From a bacterium (GTDB lineage Bacteria; Elusimicrobiota; Elusimicrobia; UBA1565; UBA9628): a DNA stretch of 57,087 bases. Each line of letters opens with the position of its first letter. The stretch's first letter is position 1. The notes beneath the pieces were generated by a model that worked only from the letters and a program-made list of their open reading frames with translations, was not told the origin of the DNA and made no database searches. A program made the translations under genes and the position numbers. The DNA lies in the NCBI GenBank assembly GCA_021796015.1, contig JAJYOT010000004.1, forward strand, positions 1-57,087, written 5' to 3'. Shown piece after piece: positions 31,592 to 40,021 of the stretch.

Positions 31592-32911
31592 TTACCGGTC
31601 CAATTCTCCCGCGATCATATTGACCGAACCAAAAGTCGGAACAATATCGGCCACCCATCCTCCATCGATGATTTTAGAAAGCGCCGCCATGGGGTTTAAG
31701 CACGGTGGGCGGCATCTGACGCGGTAAGGGCGATCTTCTCCGACGCTTACGATGTGAAAACCGAGCTCTCCGTTTCCGCCCTCGACCGCGAAATAAGTTT
31801 CTCCCGCGGGAATCCGAACTCCCCAATTCCACATCACCAGCTCGAAATGATTCATGAGTCCTTCAATGGAACCGTAGGTCTCTTCCTTCGGCGGCAAGAC
31901 CGCGGAATGATTGGCGGCGCGGGCAACGCCGACCTCGCTTCGGTCGTAGCCCTCCAAGGTCGCATCCACCTTGGCCTTGTATTTTTTCAAGAGAGCGGTA
32001 TCGCCTCTTTTACCCGCATCCTGATAAACGAAAGCATCTTTCATTTCAGAAACTTCCAAGGAATGTTTACCCTCGGGAATTTGTTTCAGACATTGCTCAA
32101 TTAAACGCAAGCTTTGCTCGATTTCAGCCATGCGCACTAAATAGCGATCGTAGTTGTCGCCATTGCGTCCGACGGGAATTTCAAAATCCAAGCGATCGTA
32201 AATCAAATAGGGATGCGCGCGCCGAAGGTCATAAGGAACGCCGGTTGAGCGCAAGAAGGGCCCCGTAATTCCATAAGCGATAGCGTCATTTTGGGAAATG
32301 ACTCCAACATTTTCCATGCGATCACGGAAAATGCGGTTCTTGGTCAGAAGCTTGTCGGAATCAACCACCGCTTCCCGCACTTTTCGAGAGACTTCGCGGA
32401 AATTTTCAGCAAAATTTTTGGGCAAATCGCCTTTAACCCCGCCAACCCGGGTGTAAGAAGTGGTCAACCGCGCCCCGGTCAACTGATCCACCATCTGATA
32501 CAAAAATTCCCGCGCCTTGATGAGATAGAGAAAAACCGTGAAAGCCCCGAGTTCCATGGCCGAAGCCCCGACGCAGGTCAAATGATCGGTGACACGGGAA
32601 ATCTCCGAGGCAATGGTTCGCAAGTACTGTCCGCGCTCCGGGATTTCGATTCCCGCCAGTTTTTCAACCGCCATGCAGTAGCCGACATTATTAATTAGCG
32701 GAGAGACGTAATTAAGACGATCCGTATAAGGCACGACATTGTTCCAAATCTCATTTTCCGATTGTTTCTCAAAAGCTCGGTGGAGATACCCAATTTCGGC
32801 GTCAGAATGGACGATCCTTTCGCCGTCTAATTCCAAAACCAGGCGAACGACGCCGTGCATGGCCGGATGCTGCGGGCCCATATTCAAAAGAAAGTTTTTT
32901 TGCTCAGTCAT
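31592..32911 (-). CDS. nuoD: NADH-quinone oxidoreductase subunit D
   Basis: The 439-residue protein shows the 49-kDa subunit pattern: LNMGPQHPAMHGVVRLVLELDG, EIGYLHRAFEK, YVSPLINNVGYCMAVEKL and the C-terminal RCRPPCLNPMAALSKIIDGG. It forms part of the quinone site. It starts at the ATG of MTEQKNF, which overlaps the HEPN1 stop by 4 nt; an upstream in-frame ATG at 32938 lies inside the HEPN1 gene. It is flanked on both sides by MNT-HEPN pairs. Confidence 0.97.
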   Translation of the reverse strand: MTEQKNFLLNMGPQHPAMHGVVRLVLELDGERIVHSDAEIGYLHRAFEKQSENEIWNNVVPYTDRLNYVSPLINNVGYCMAVEKLAGIEIPERGQYLRTIASEISRVTDHLTCVGASAMELGAFTVFLYLIKAREFLYQMVDQLTGARLTTSYTRVGGVKGDLPKNFAENFREVSRKVREAVVDSDKLLTKNRIFRDRMENVGVISQNDAIAYGITGPFLRSTGVPYDLRRAHPYLIYDRLDFEIPVGRNGDNYDRYLVRMAEIEQSLRLIEQCLKQIPEGKHSLEVSEMKDAFVYQDAGKRGDTALLKKYKAKVDATLEGYDRSEVGVARAANHSAVLPPKEETYGSIEGLMNHFELVMWNWGVRIPAGETYFAVEGGNGELGFHIVSVGEDRPYRVRCRPPCLNPMAALSKIIDGGWVADIVPTFGSVNMIAGELDR

Positions 32912-33297
32912 TTTACCACTCCCAAAAACGGCTTGCAAACGGAAACGATGCGCTCCATGGCGTTGACCGCTTCTTCAGCCTCGGAATAAGCGGCAAAAGC
33001 CCCAGGATAGCGCAAATCCACTGAATATTTATTGAGATTATCCATATCTCTAGGATTCAATCGGGTCTCTAAATCTCCAAGCGACTTCGCCAAATCGAAA
33101 AGATCATGTATTTTTGAAAACACGATGCCCTTAATGACAAGGACAGCTTTAATATATTTCTCCGCGCATTGTTGCGCATGAAAACAAGCGATATCTATCT
33201 GGCCGGGATCGGATTTTGCCTCTTCCAAAGATCGCTTGGCCGCTCGGCGATCAGCTTCAGCCTTGGATATCCACTCCTGAACATACTCATGACTCAT
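32908..33297 (-). CDS. HEPN domain protein
   Basis: The 129-residue helical protein matches HEPN (PF05168): AEADRRAAKRSLEEAKSD, IDIACFHAQQCAEKYIKAVL, HDLFDLAKSLG and SVDLRYPG. I see no RX4-6H motif, so ribonuclease activity is doubtful. The start was set at MSHEYVQEW, overlapping the MNT1 stop by 11 nt. With MNT1 it forms a complete MNT-HEPN pair inside the nuo operon, between nuoC and nuoD. Confidence 0.87.
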   Translation of the reverse strand: MSHEYVQEWISKAEADRRAAKRSLEEAKSDPGQIDIACFHAQQCAEKYIKAVLVIKGIVFSKIHDLFDLAKSLGDLETRLNPRDMDNLNKYSVDLRYPGAFAAYSEAEEAVNAMERIVSVCKPFLGVVK

Positions 33298-33637
33298 AAA
33301 GCACTTTTCCGTGAGCAAGAACCTCTTTAAAAAAATAATCTCCGATTCTAAGTCTTTCCTCAAGCTCACGGGAACTCCGAACCAAAAGATCCAAGGGCCA
33401 TTCATGAGTTCCGATTGCGCTACTGACGAGATGGTAACGCTGAGTCTTGTCCATCGGAGAATCGAGAACGACAAACAAATCCACGTCGCTATCGGGGCCG
33501 GGGTTTCCATACGCATGGGAACCAAAAAGAATCACTTTCTTAGGATGCGTCTTTTCCACGATACGCCCGACCGCGCCCTCTATCCACGCACGCGGATCGG
33601 GGCGAAAACGAGCGGCTATTCCTCTAGGCTCAGTCAT
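33287..33637 (-). CDS. minimal nucleotidyltransferase (MNT)
   Basis: The 116-residue protein has LFGSHAYG (G39-S40) and D51-x-D53 in DSDVDLFVV, then LDLLV, the nucleotidyltransferase active-site pattern. Its ATG lies inside the last codons of nuoC (8-nt overlap). The first codons, ATGACTGAGCCTAGAGG, resemble the left end of the coupler elements (ATGACCGAGCCTAAGCG), so the gene may have entered at, or captured, such an element. Confidence 0.87.
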   Translation of the reverse strand: MTEPRGIAARFRPDPRAWIEGAVGRIVEKTHPKKVILFGSHAYGNPGPDSDVDLFVVLDSPMDKTQRYHLVSSAIGTHEWPLDLLVRSSRELEERLRIGDYFFKEVLAHGKVLYES

Positions 33638-34265
33638 ATTTCACCGTGGGCCGAATAATATTAAAGCTCGGACTATTTTCGCGATCACCAGAGGACGGGC
33701 CGATCAAAGGCTGCCTCTTGGTAATCGGATAATCTTTGCGAAGTGGATGCCCTTGAAACTCTTCGTACATGAGAAGGCGTTTGATGTCGGGGCGGTCAAT
33801 AAATGAAATTCCAAACATATCCCAAACTTCTCTCTCCAACCAGTCCGCAATCGGCCATAAACTCATGACCGAACGCAACACTGGAGGGTTTTCCGGAACT
33901 CCGCAATGAACATAAACTCGCCCCAGATCGTCTCCGGTTTTGGGGTCTAATTTCATCACGCGGTAAACAACCTCAAATCTTTCCTGAACCGGAGCTTTAA
34001 GACGCGGCTCATCTAAGCTATCTGTTCCAGGACGATGCGGAGTTCCGTATTCTTCTCCCTCGGCCGAAGCCAGGGGACGTGGGATAATTTGTTGTTGAAG
34101 GGGATGCGCCCGTTTCCAAGAATCGGTTTTGTCTCCGGAAGAACCGTAGGCGGAATAGTCGACGGCAGTCAAATCAACGAGCATATTGTAGCCTTCGTTT
34201 TTAAGTTTCTTAAGAGTCTCAAAGGCCTCAGAAGCCGAAACCCGAATTTCTTTGATTTCAGTCAT
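33630..34265 (-). CDS. nuoC: NADH-quinone oxidoreductase subunit C
   Basis: The 211-residue protein has the 30-kDa subunit signature: REVWDMFGISFIDRPDIKRLLM, then YEEFQGHPLRKDYPI. An insert of ~45 residues around 45-90 (SWKRAHPLQQQIIPRPLASA) separates the halves and is longer than usual. It starts at MTEIKE, overlapping the stop of coupler element b; an upstream in-frame ATG at 34295 falls within that element. Confidence 0.95.
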   Translation of the reverse strand: MTEIKEIRVSASEAFETLKKLKNEGYNMLVDLTAVDYSAYGSSGDKTDSWKRAHPLQQQIIPRPLASAEGEEYGTPHRPGTDSLDEPRLKAPVQERFEVVYRVMKLDPKTGDDLGRVYVHCGVPENPPVLRSVMSLWPIADWLEREVWDMFGISFIDRPDIKRLLMYEEFQGHPLRKDYPITKRQPLIGPSSGDRENSPSFNIIRPTVKYD

Positions 34266-34321
34266 GGTTTCCTTCCGTATGAACCTTTGAGACAACCATT
34301 TCCCCGCTTAGGCTCGGTCAT
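34262..34321 (-). repeat. coupler element b (short form, 19-codon micro-ORF) between nuoB and nuoC
   Basis: It begins ATGACCGAGCCTAAGCGGGG, overlapping the nuoB stop, and ends GGAAGGAAACCATGA, overlapping the nuoC start. It reads MTEPKRGNGCLKGSYGRKP. Relative to elements c and d it lacks an internal 54 bp (18 codons). Confidence 0.8.
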
Positions 34322-34794
34322 TTAATTGTCTCTCCCGCCTGCTTTTCAATTTTCTTTTGAAGAAGCATGAGTCCCTCCAAAACAATTTCAGGACGCGGCG
34401 GACACCCGGGAATGTAGACATCAACCGGCACAATCGTGTCAATTCCCTGAACGGTTGAGTAATTATTGTAAAAACCACCAGTGCAAGTGCAAACGCCAAA
34501 AGCCACCACCCATTTAGGGGCGGCCATTTGGTCGTAAATACGGCGCAACACCGGGGCAATTTTATGAGAAATTGTTCCCACTACCATCAAACAATCGGCT
34601 TGCCGAGGAGAAAACCGCGGAAAGGCCGCGCCGAAGCGGTCTAAGTCATAATGAGACGCCGCGGTTGACATAAACTCCATTCCGCAACAAGCGGTGACAA
34701 AAGGGTATTGAAAAATCGAATACTTTCGCGCCCAACCCAAGGCGGCGTCTAGTTGAGTCGTGACGACTCCATCTAAAGCTTCATCTACCGGCAT
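34318..34794 (-). CDS. nuoB: NADH-quinone oxidoreductase subunit B
   Basis: The 158-residue protein holds all ligands of cluster N2: the tandem Cys in TACCGMEF, Cys in FGVCTCTGG and Cys in PGCPPRPE. The start is at MPVDEALDG, 10 nt inside the end of nuoA, with GGGGGTG upstream. A longer in-frame ORF begins at 34905 but would lie entirely within nuoA. Confidence 0.97.
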   Translation of the reverse strand: MPVDEALDGVVTTQLDAALGWARKYSIFQYPFVTACCGMEFMSTAASHYDLDRFGAAFPRFSPRQADCLMVVGTISHKIAPVLRRIYDQMAAPKWVVAFGVCTCTGGFYNNYSTVQGIDTIVPVDVYIPGCPPRPEIVLEGLMLLQKKIEKQAGETIK

Positions 34795-35132
34795 TCTAAC
34801 ACCCCCTTCGCCCAAAAATATGCGACCATGAGGGCGGTAATTAAAACAAACAAGGTCACCGAAAAAACGCCCAGCAAGGTCAAATGCGAACGGCTCAGAG
34901 CCCATGGAAATAAAAGGGCGAGATCGACGTCAAAGACGACAAAGAGAACCGCAAACTTCCAATAAAGAACAGAAATCTTTTCTTCCGCATGCTCAATAGG
35001 CGGCATTCCTGTTTCATACGGGAGATTGCCGTCTCCCTCGTGTTTAGGCGCGGGCCCTAAAAGACGCCCGGCATAAGTCATAATGGTCGCAATCGCGCCC
35101 ACGACCAAAACATCTAAAATGAGAGCAATCAT
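34785..35132 (-). CDS. nuoA: NADH-quinone oxidoreductase subunit A
   Basis: The 115-residue membrane protein has three helices and the NuoA signature YETGMPPIEHAEEKISVLYW followed by LFVVFDVDLALLFPWA. Its ATG overlaps the stop of coupler element c. In most bacteria nuoA is the first gene of the operon; here it is sixth, after nuoN. Confidence 0.96.
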   Translation of the reverse strand: MIALILDVLVVGAIATIMTYAGRLLGPAPKHEGDGNLPYETGMPPIEHAEEKISVLYWKFAVLFVVFDVDLALLFPWALSRSHLTLLGVFSVTLFVLITALMVAYFWAKGVLECR

Positions 35133-35242
35133 GGTTTCCTTCCGTACGGACCTTGGATCCAACCATTTCTGACCGAATATAAATAAGGAAATGCCGCTTC
35201 CAAATTCCGTTTAAGATAGCGGCCTCGCTTAAGCTCGGTCAT
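35129..35242 (-). repeat. coupler element c (long form, 37-codon micro-ORF) between nuoN and nuoA
   Basis: It starts ATGACCGAGCTTAAGCGAGG, overlapping the nuoN stop, and ends GGAAGGAAACCATGA, overlapping the nuoA start. It is 114 bp and 103 of these match element d. All 11 differences from d change the amino acid of the micro-ORF, and none is at codon position 3. Confidence 0.85.
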
Positions 35243-36612
35243 CCCAAAACCCTCTGAAACGCCGCTAAAATCCACGGCAAAAATCCGACAACCGCCGAAT
35301 ACGCGGCGCTTAAAGAAACGACCAGACTAACGGCGCCAGTCCCTACCGCGATTTTTGAATTCGCAACCCCTTCTTCTAAATATATTTCCCGGACAATACG
35401 AAGATAATAAACCAAAGCCGCCAAGGTGGCGAAAGAAGCGACCACTAAGGGAACATAGAGCCCGGCTTTAAAGGCCTGCCAGAAAATGAGAAATTTCGCC
35501 AAAAATCCGGCCGTCGGAGGAATTCCGGCTAAAGACAAGGCTAAGGTGGCAAAACAAAAGGCCAAAACCGGGCGAGTTTTTCCTAAACCCCTTAAATCTT
35601 TCCATTCTGAAACTCCCGTCAACTCCAGAAAGAAGAAAGCGCCGTTACTCATAAGAACATAGGAGAAAAGATAAAAGAAAATGGGAAGAGCGTTTTTCTC
35701 GTTGGCGCCCAGTAACAGCCACGCCCCCACTCCCAAAACCAAAACTCCCGCATGTCCTAAAGACGAATAAGCCAAAAGCCGTTGAAGCCGGGTTTGGTTT
35801 AAGGCCGCGAAAGCCGCGAAAATCATCGTAAAGGCGCCGATAGCCGGAAGAAGAGAAACAAAACTCGCCTGGGAATATTGCCCCAGCCGCATCAAGAGAA
35901 AAACTCCGGCGGCCTTAACCGAAGTAGATAAAAATCCGGAGAGCATGGGTTCGGAAGCTTCATAAACATCGGGTAGCCAAAAATGCCAGGGAACCGCGCC
36001 AATTTTAAAAAGAGCCGCAATAGCCATAAGGCTAAACGCCGCTTGATCCAAGAAAGAGCCATTTCCGGCAAAGGCAAAACCGCCGGTCGCCGAATAATGA
36101 CAGGCCAGTCCTAAGAGAAAAAAAGCGGCGCTGACCGATCCGGCAAAGAAATATTTAATGGCGGCTTCCCAAGAAGGCTGCCCTTTCGCCGGATTTAAAG
36201 CCACCAAGAGATAAACAGGAAGACTCAAAAGCTCAAGCGAAATAAAGAGCATGAAAAGATTCGCCGAAAAAACCAAAAACGTCATTCCCAAAAGGCTTCC
36301 TAAAAGCAAAAGAACTGAAACCTCATCCGTCCAGGTTCCGGCGATAAAAAAAGGAAGCGCCCCTGCGTAAAAGACCCCACACCACGCCTTGGTTAGAGGA
36401 TCGGCTTGAAGAAGAGTTGAGATCGTTCCATTCACAGGATGAAGAAAAACAAATGCGGCCGCAAGAGTTAAGCTCAATAAACCTAGAACTCGAACAAGCC
36501 CCACATTGATTTTCTTAAAGAGACCGACGCAAGCGACTCCCAATACTCCGCCAAACAAAGAAATCCCCGACCCCAATGGAACGATTCTTAAAAATAAGGA
36601 AACTGGGTTCAT
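35239..36612 (-). CDS. nuoN: NADH-quinone oxidoreductase subunit N
   Basis: The 457-residue membrane protein has about 13-14 helices and Mrp-antiporter-like motifs: ELLSLPVYLLVALN, AAIKYFFAGSVSAAFFLLG, FKIGAVPWHFWLPDVYEAS and LAGIPPTAGFLAKFLIF. It is one of three proton-pumping antiporter-like subunits. It starts at the ATG overlapping the stop of coupler element d. Confidence 0.96.
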   Translation of the reverse strand: MNPVSLFLRIVPLGSGISLFGGVLGVACVGLFKKINVGLVRVLGLLSLTLAAAFVFLHPVNGTISTLLQADPLTKAWCGVFYAGALPFFIAGTWTDEVSVLLLLGSLLGMTFLVFSANLFMLFISLELLSLPVYLLVALNPAKGQPSWEAAIKYFFAGSVSAAFFLLGLACHYSATGGFAFAGNGSFLDQAAFSLMAIAALFKIGAVPWHFWLPDVYEASEPMLSGFLSTSVKAAGVFLLMRLGQYSQASFVSLLPAIGAFTMIFAAFAALNQTRLQRLLAYSSLGHAGVLVLGVGAWLLLGANEKNALPIFFYLFSYVLMSNGAFFFLELTGVSEWKDLRGLGKTRPVLAFCFATLALSLAGIPPTAGFLAKFLIFWQAFKAGLYVPLVVASFATLAALVYYLRIVREIYLEEGVANSKIAVGTGAVSLVVSLSAAYSAVVGFLPWILAAFQRVLG

Positions 36613-36722
36613 GGTTTCCTTCCGTGCGAACTTTTGAACCAACCATTTCTGACCGAATATAAATGAGGAAATGCCGTTTCCAAATTCTGTTTAAGAGAGT
36701 GGCCTCGCTTAGGCTCGGTCAT
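36609..36722 (-). repeat. coupler element d (long form, 37-codon micro-ORF) between nuoM and nuoN
   Basis: It begins ATGACCGAGCCTAAGCGAGG, overlapping the nuoM stop, and ends GGAAGGAAACCATGA, overlapping the nuoN start. It is colinear with element c without gaps. Confidence 0.85.
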
Positions 36723-38164
36723 AGAATAAGCTTCCCCACAGCGGGACCGACGATATTAAGAAGCGGCCCGGGATGAAGACCGATGACAAACATCGGGATG
36801 ATGAGAAGCCAAAGAAGAGCTTGTTCCCTTAAATCTAAATCAAAAACCTTTGGGCTCACCGAGGCGGACTTTCTCTCGCCCAAGAAAACAGCCTGAAATG
36901 CGGGCAAAAGATAAAAGGCCGCGATCGTCACGCCAAAAACGCCGACCACCGCAATCGGCAAGGAGACCTTCGCCATCCCGGATAAAGACATAAATTCTCC
37001 CACAAAGCCGTTCAAACCCGGAAGCCCGATGGAAGCAAAAACAGTCACGCCAAAAAAGAAGGTTAAAGTTGGAGCCTGGGACACCAAATCGCCGAAATCA
37101 GAAAGGCCTCTTTTATGAGTGCGTTCATAAAGGAACCCAACCATTAAAAATAAGGCTCCGGTCGTGAGACCATGGTTAATCAACTGCAAACTTCCTCCGG
37201 CAAGGCCTTGCTGAGTCCGGGAGGCGATTCCCAAAACACAAAAGCCCAAATGCGCAATTGAGGAATACGCAATCAAGCGTTTCAAATCCATCTGCGCCAT
37301 CGCCGATAGCGCGCCGTAGATAACATTGATCGCGGCAAGCCCCCCCAACCAAGGAAGAGCCTTCATCCCCCATTCAGGAAAGGCGGGAAGAAGCACGCGC
37401 AAAAACCCGTAAACCCCTACTTTAAGAAGAACTCCGGCCAAAATAATGGAGCCCGCCGCCGGGGCTTCCGTGTGCGCATCTGGAAGCCAGGTGTGAATGG
37501 GCACCAAGGGAATTTTAACCCCAAAGCCAATCACAAAAGCCGCGAAAGCGAGAATCGCGTAAAGCCCGCTATTGGGAGCTTTCAAAATATTCATGTCCCA
37601 GCTCCAAACGCCGGTCGTCTGATGATGGAATACAACCAACGCCAGAATTCCCAAAAGAAGAAATAAACTCCCAAAGAAGGTAAATAGGAAAAATTTAATC
37701 GCCGCGTGCTTTCGGTTTTCAGACCCCCAAAGACCGATGATAAAAAACATCGGAATCAGCATCGCTTCCCAGAAGATATAAAAGAAGAAAAGGTCTTGCG
37801 CGAGAAAAACTCCCATCACCGCGCCTTCAAGAAAAAGAAAAGACGCCCAAAAGCCCGCGGATAAATCTTGTTTCCAGGAAGACAAAAGAGCGATGATGGT
37901 CAAAAAAGCGTTTAGAAGACACAAGGCCCAGGACAAGCCGTCCATGGAAAACGAATAACTAATTCCGTAGGTAAGCAATTTCCCCGGCTCTGAAAGAGAA
38001 GCCAAATGCCCGCTCCAGAAACCCGTTCCGGCCTGTAAAACAAGATAAAATTCCATTGCCGCGCAGATAACCGAAATCCAGCGCGCGCGCACGTTAAAAG
38101 CGGGAGAAAGCAAAGTAAACAAAGCCCCTAAAATCGGAAAAACCCAAAAAAGCGTTAAAATCAT
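36719..38164 (-). CDS. nuoM: NADH-quinone oxidoreductase subunit M
   Basis: The 481-residue membrane protein has FYIFWEAMLIPMFFIIGLWG, FVIGFGVKIPLVPIHTWLPDAH and YGALSAMAQMDLKRLIAYSS, the conserved Glu/Lys motifs of NuoM. The start was set at MILTLFW, whose ATGA overlaps the nuoL stop; a longer ORF from 38212 lies within nuoL. Confidence 0.97.
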   Translation of the reverse strand: MILTLFWVFPILGALFTLLSPAFNVRARWISVICAAMEFYLVLQAGTGFWSGHLASLSEPGKLLTYGISYSFSMDGLSWALCLLNAFLTIIALLSSWKQDLSAGFWASFLFLEGAVMGVFLAQDLFFFYIFWEAMLIPMFFIIGLWGSENRKHAAIKFFLFTFFGSLFLLLGILALVVFHHQTTGVWSWDMNILKAPNSGLYAILAFAAFVIGFGVKIPLVPIHTWLPDAHTEAPAAGSIILAGVLLKVGVYGFLRVLLPAFPEWGMKALPWLGGLAAINVIYGALSAMAQMDLKRLIAYSSIAHLGFCVLGIASRTQQGLAGGSLQLINHGLTTGALFLMVGFLYERTHKRGLSDFGDLVSQAPTLTFFFGVTVFASIGLPGLNGFVGEFMSLSGMAKVSLPIAVVGVFGVTIAAFYLLPAFQAVFLGERKSASVSPKVFDLDLREQALLWLLIIPMFVIGLHPGPLLNIVGPAVGKLIL

Positions 38165-40020
38165 CTCAGCAACCTCAAAAGCATGACGCCTCCGCCTAAA
38201 AGTATCCACCACAAAGAGTCATTCAGGCGTCCGGAAGCCAAGGAAGAAACGCTTTTAGCCGCGTCTTCCGCCCAGGCGGAAGTGTTTTCAATCCACCCAT
38301 CCCAGGTCTTTTTATCCCAGAAAATACCCAACCAATAGCTCACTTCCTCAAAAAGTAATGTTAAAGCCCCAACCAGAGGTTTTACGCCAAAATCGGCGTC
38401 AAAACTTTTTTCAACCTGAGGAACACTTTTGCGCCACACCCAATCGAAGGAAGACCATTGCATGGTCCAAAGATAAGCCGCCAAAATTCCAAGAGCGGCC
38501 ATGGAGGTTGATCGGGTAAAAGAAGACCAGTCAAAGCCCGGAATCGCAATCAAAGGCGAAGTTCCCAGCCATCCGGAACTGACTAAATGATAAAACTGCG
38601 TTCCAAACCAGCCGATTCCCAAGGCTCCCAAAACGATGAAAAAAAGCGGGACGTTCATCATCGGGCCGGCCTCATGCGGGTGTTCCGGCGGATTTTGTTC
38701 TTTTCGAGGGCCTAGAAAAGCTAAAAAGAGCATCCGGAAAATATAAAAAGCGCTTAAAAAAGCGATGGCAAAACCGGCGACGGAAGCCCAGCCTCCGCGC
38801 TCAAAAGCGGCGCCAAGAATTGCGTCTTTACTATAAAAGCCCGCAAAAGGCCAAATCCCGCTCAAAGAAAAAGCCGCTATGATAAAGAAAGCGGCGGTGA
38901 CCGGAATTTTCTTGAGGAGCCCGCCGGTCTCATCAACCGACGCGGTGGGTTTATGAAGGGCATGAGCGATGTTTCCGGCGCAAAGAAATAAAGCCGCCTT
39001 AAAAAACCCGTGGGTGAAAAGATGAAAAACCGCGGATGAAACTTCGCCCAAGCCCAGACCAAAGGCCATAATGCCCAAATGACTGACGGTCGAATAAGCC
39101 AAGATACGTTTCAGGTCTTTTCTTGTGGCCGCGATAAGGCCCGAGAAAACCGCGGTCAAGGCCCCCACCGCCGCAATGGTATTAGGCAAATGCGGAACGA
39201 GCGAAATCAGCGGCCACGAACGCGCCATTAAAAATATTCCTGCCGTCACCATGGTCGCCGCGTGCATCAAGGCGGAAACAGGAGTAGGGCCTTCCATCGC
39301 ATCGGGAAGCCAAAAATAAAGCGGAAACTGAGCTGATTTTGCTATCGCCGCGAGAAAAAGAAACCAACCCACATAGGAAATAGCGGGCGAGCCCTTTCCT
39401 AAAAGCGGAAACAAGGCGGCAAAGCGAGTTTGGGCGACAGGATAAACATTCATCAAAATTAAAAGCGCCAGGAAAAAGCCGATGTCTCCCACGCGATTGG
39501 TAAAGAAAGCCTGCAATGAAGCTCGTCTGGCCGAAGCCTTTTGATACCAAAAGCCGATCAATAAATAGGAAGAAAGGCCCACCATTTCCCAGAAAAGATA
39601 CATCTGAACATAGTTGTTGGCCACAACGAGACCAATCATCGAAAGATAAAAGAGATGGAAGGCCAGGAAAAAGCGTCCAAAAGCGGGATCATGTTCCATG
39701 TATCCACCGGCGTAAACATGAATAAGCCCCCCAACTAAGGAAACCAGACACAACATCATCGCCGACAAGCCGTCCAAGCGAACTCCAAAGGAAACAGACC
39801 AAGACCCCAGCGGCATCCATTTAAAAGGAGAGACGTCTACAACATGGCCGGAATAAACCTGAGCCGCGATAATCGCCGCCGACACTCCCACCACCGCGCA
39901 AGAGAGAATCATCGGCCAATGCATCCATTCCGGCTTCCTTTTTAAGAGGACGAAATATCCAAAAAGAAGAGCTGAAACCGGAGCGGCGAAAAGGCAGATG
40001 ACCGAAAGAGGAATACCCAT
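38161..40020 (-). CDS. nuoL: NADH-quinone oxidoreductase subunit L
   Basis: The 619-residue membrane protein has WEMVGLSSYLLIGFWYQ, FPLYFWLPDAMEGPTPVSAL, LMHAATMVTAGIFLMAR and a C-terminal lateral helix region, as in NuoL. Length matches the family (about 610-660). It starts 1 nt after the nuoK stop. Confidence 0.97.
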   Translation of the reverse strand: MGIPLSVICLFAAPVSALLFGYFVLLKRKPEWMHWPMILSCAVVGVSAAIIAAQVYSGHVVDVSPFKWMPLGSWSVSFGVRLDGLSAMMLCLVSLVGGLIHVYAGGYMEHDPAFGRFFLAFHLFYLSMIGLVVANNYVQMYLFWEMVGLSSYLLIGFWYQKASARRASLQAFFTNRVGDIGFFLALLILMNVYPVAQTRFAALFPLLGKGSPAISYVGWFLFLAAIAKSAQFPLYFWLPDAMEGPTPVSALMHAATMVTAGIFLMARSWPLISLVPHLPNTIAAVGALTAVFSGLIAATRKDLKRILAYSTVSHLGIMAFGLGLGEVSSAVFHLFTHGFFKAALFLCAGNIAHALHKPTASVDETGGLLKKIPVTAAFFIIAAFSLSGIWPFAGFYSKDAILGAAFERGGWASVAGFAIAFLSAFYIFRMLFLAFLGPRKEQNPPEHPHEAGPMMNVPLFFIVLGALGIGWFGTQFYHLVSSGWLGTSPLIAIPGFDWSSFTRSTSMAALGILAAYLWTMQWSSFDWVWRKSVPQVEKSFDADFGVKPLVGALTLLFEEVSYWLGIFWDKKTWDGWIENTSAWAEDAAKSVSSLASGRLNDSLWWILLGGGVMLLRLLR

Positions 40021-40021
40021 A

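Noticed and set aside
34794..34905. N-terminal extension of NuoB by 37 residues
   Set aside because: The extension would be read entirely within nuoA and lacks family similarity; the ATG at 34794 has a Shine-Dalgarno.
30351..36722. Coupler micro-ORFs as four conserved functional peptides
   Set aside because: Between the two long copies every difference is non-synonymous and none is at codon position 3, the opposite of peptide conservation. They are listed as repeats.
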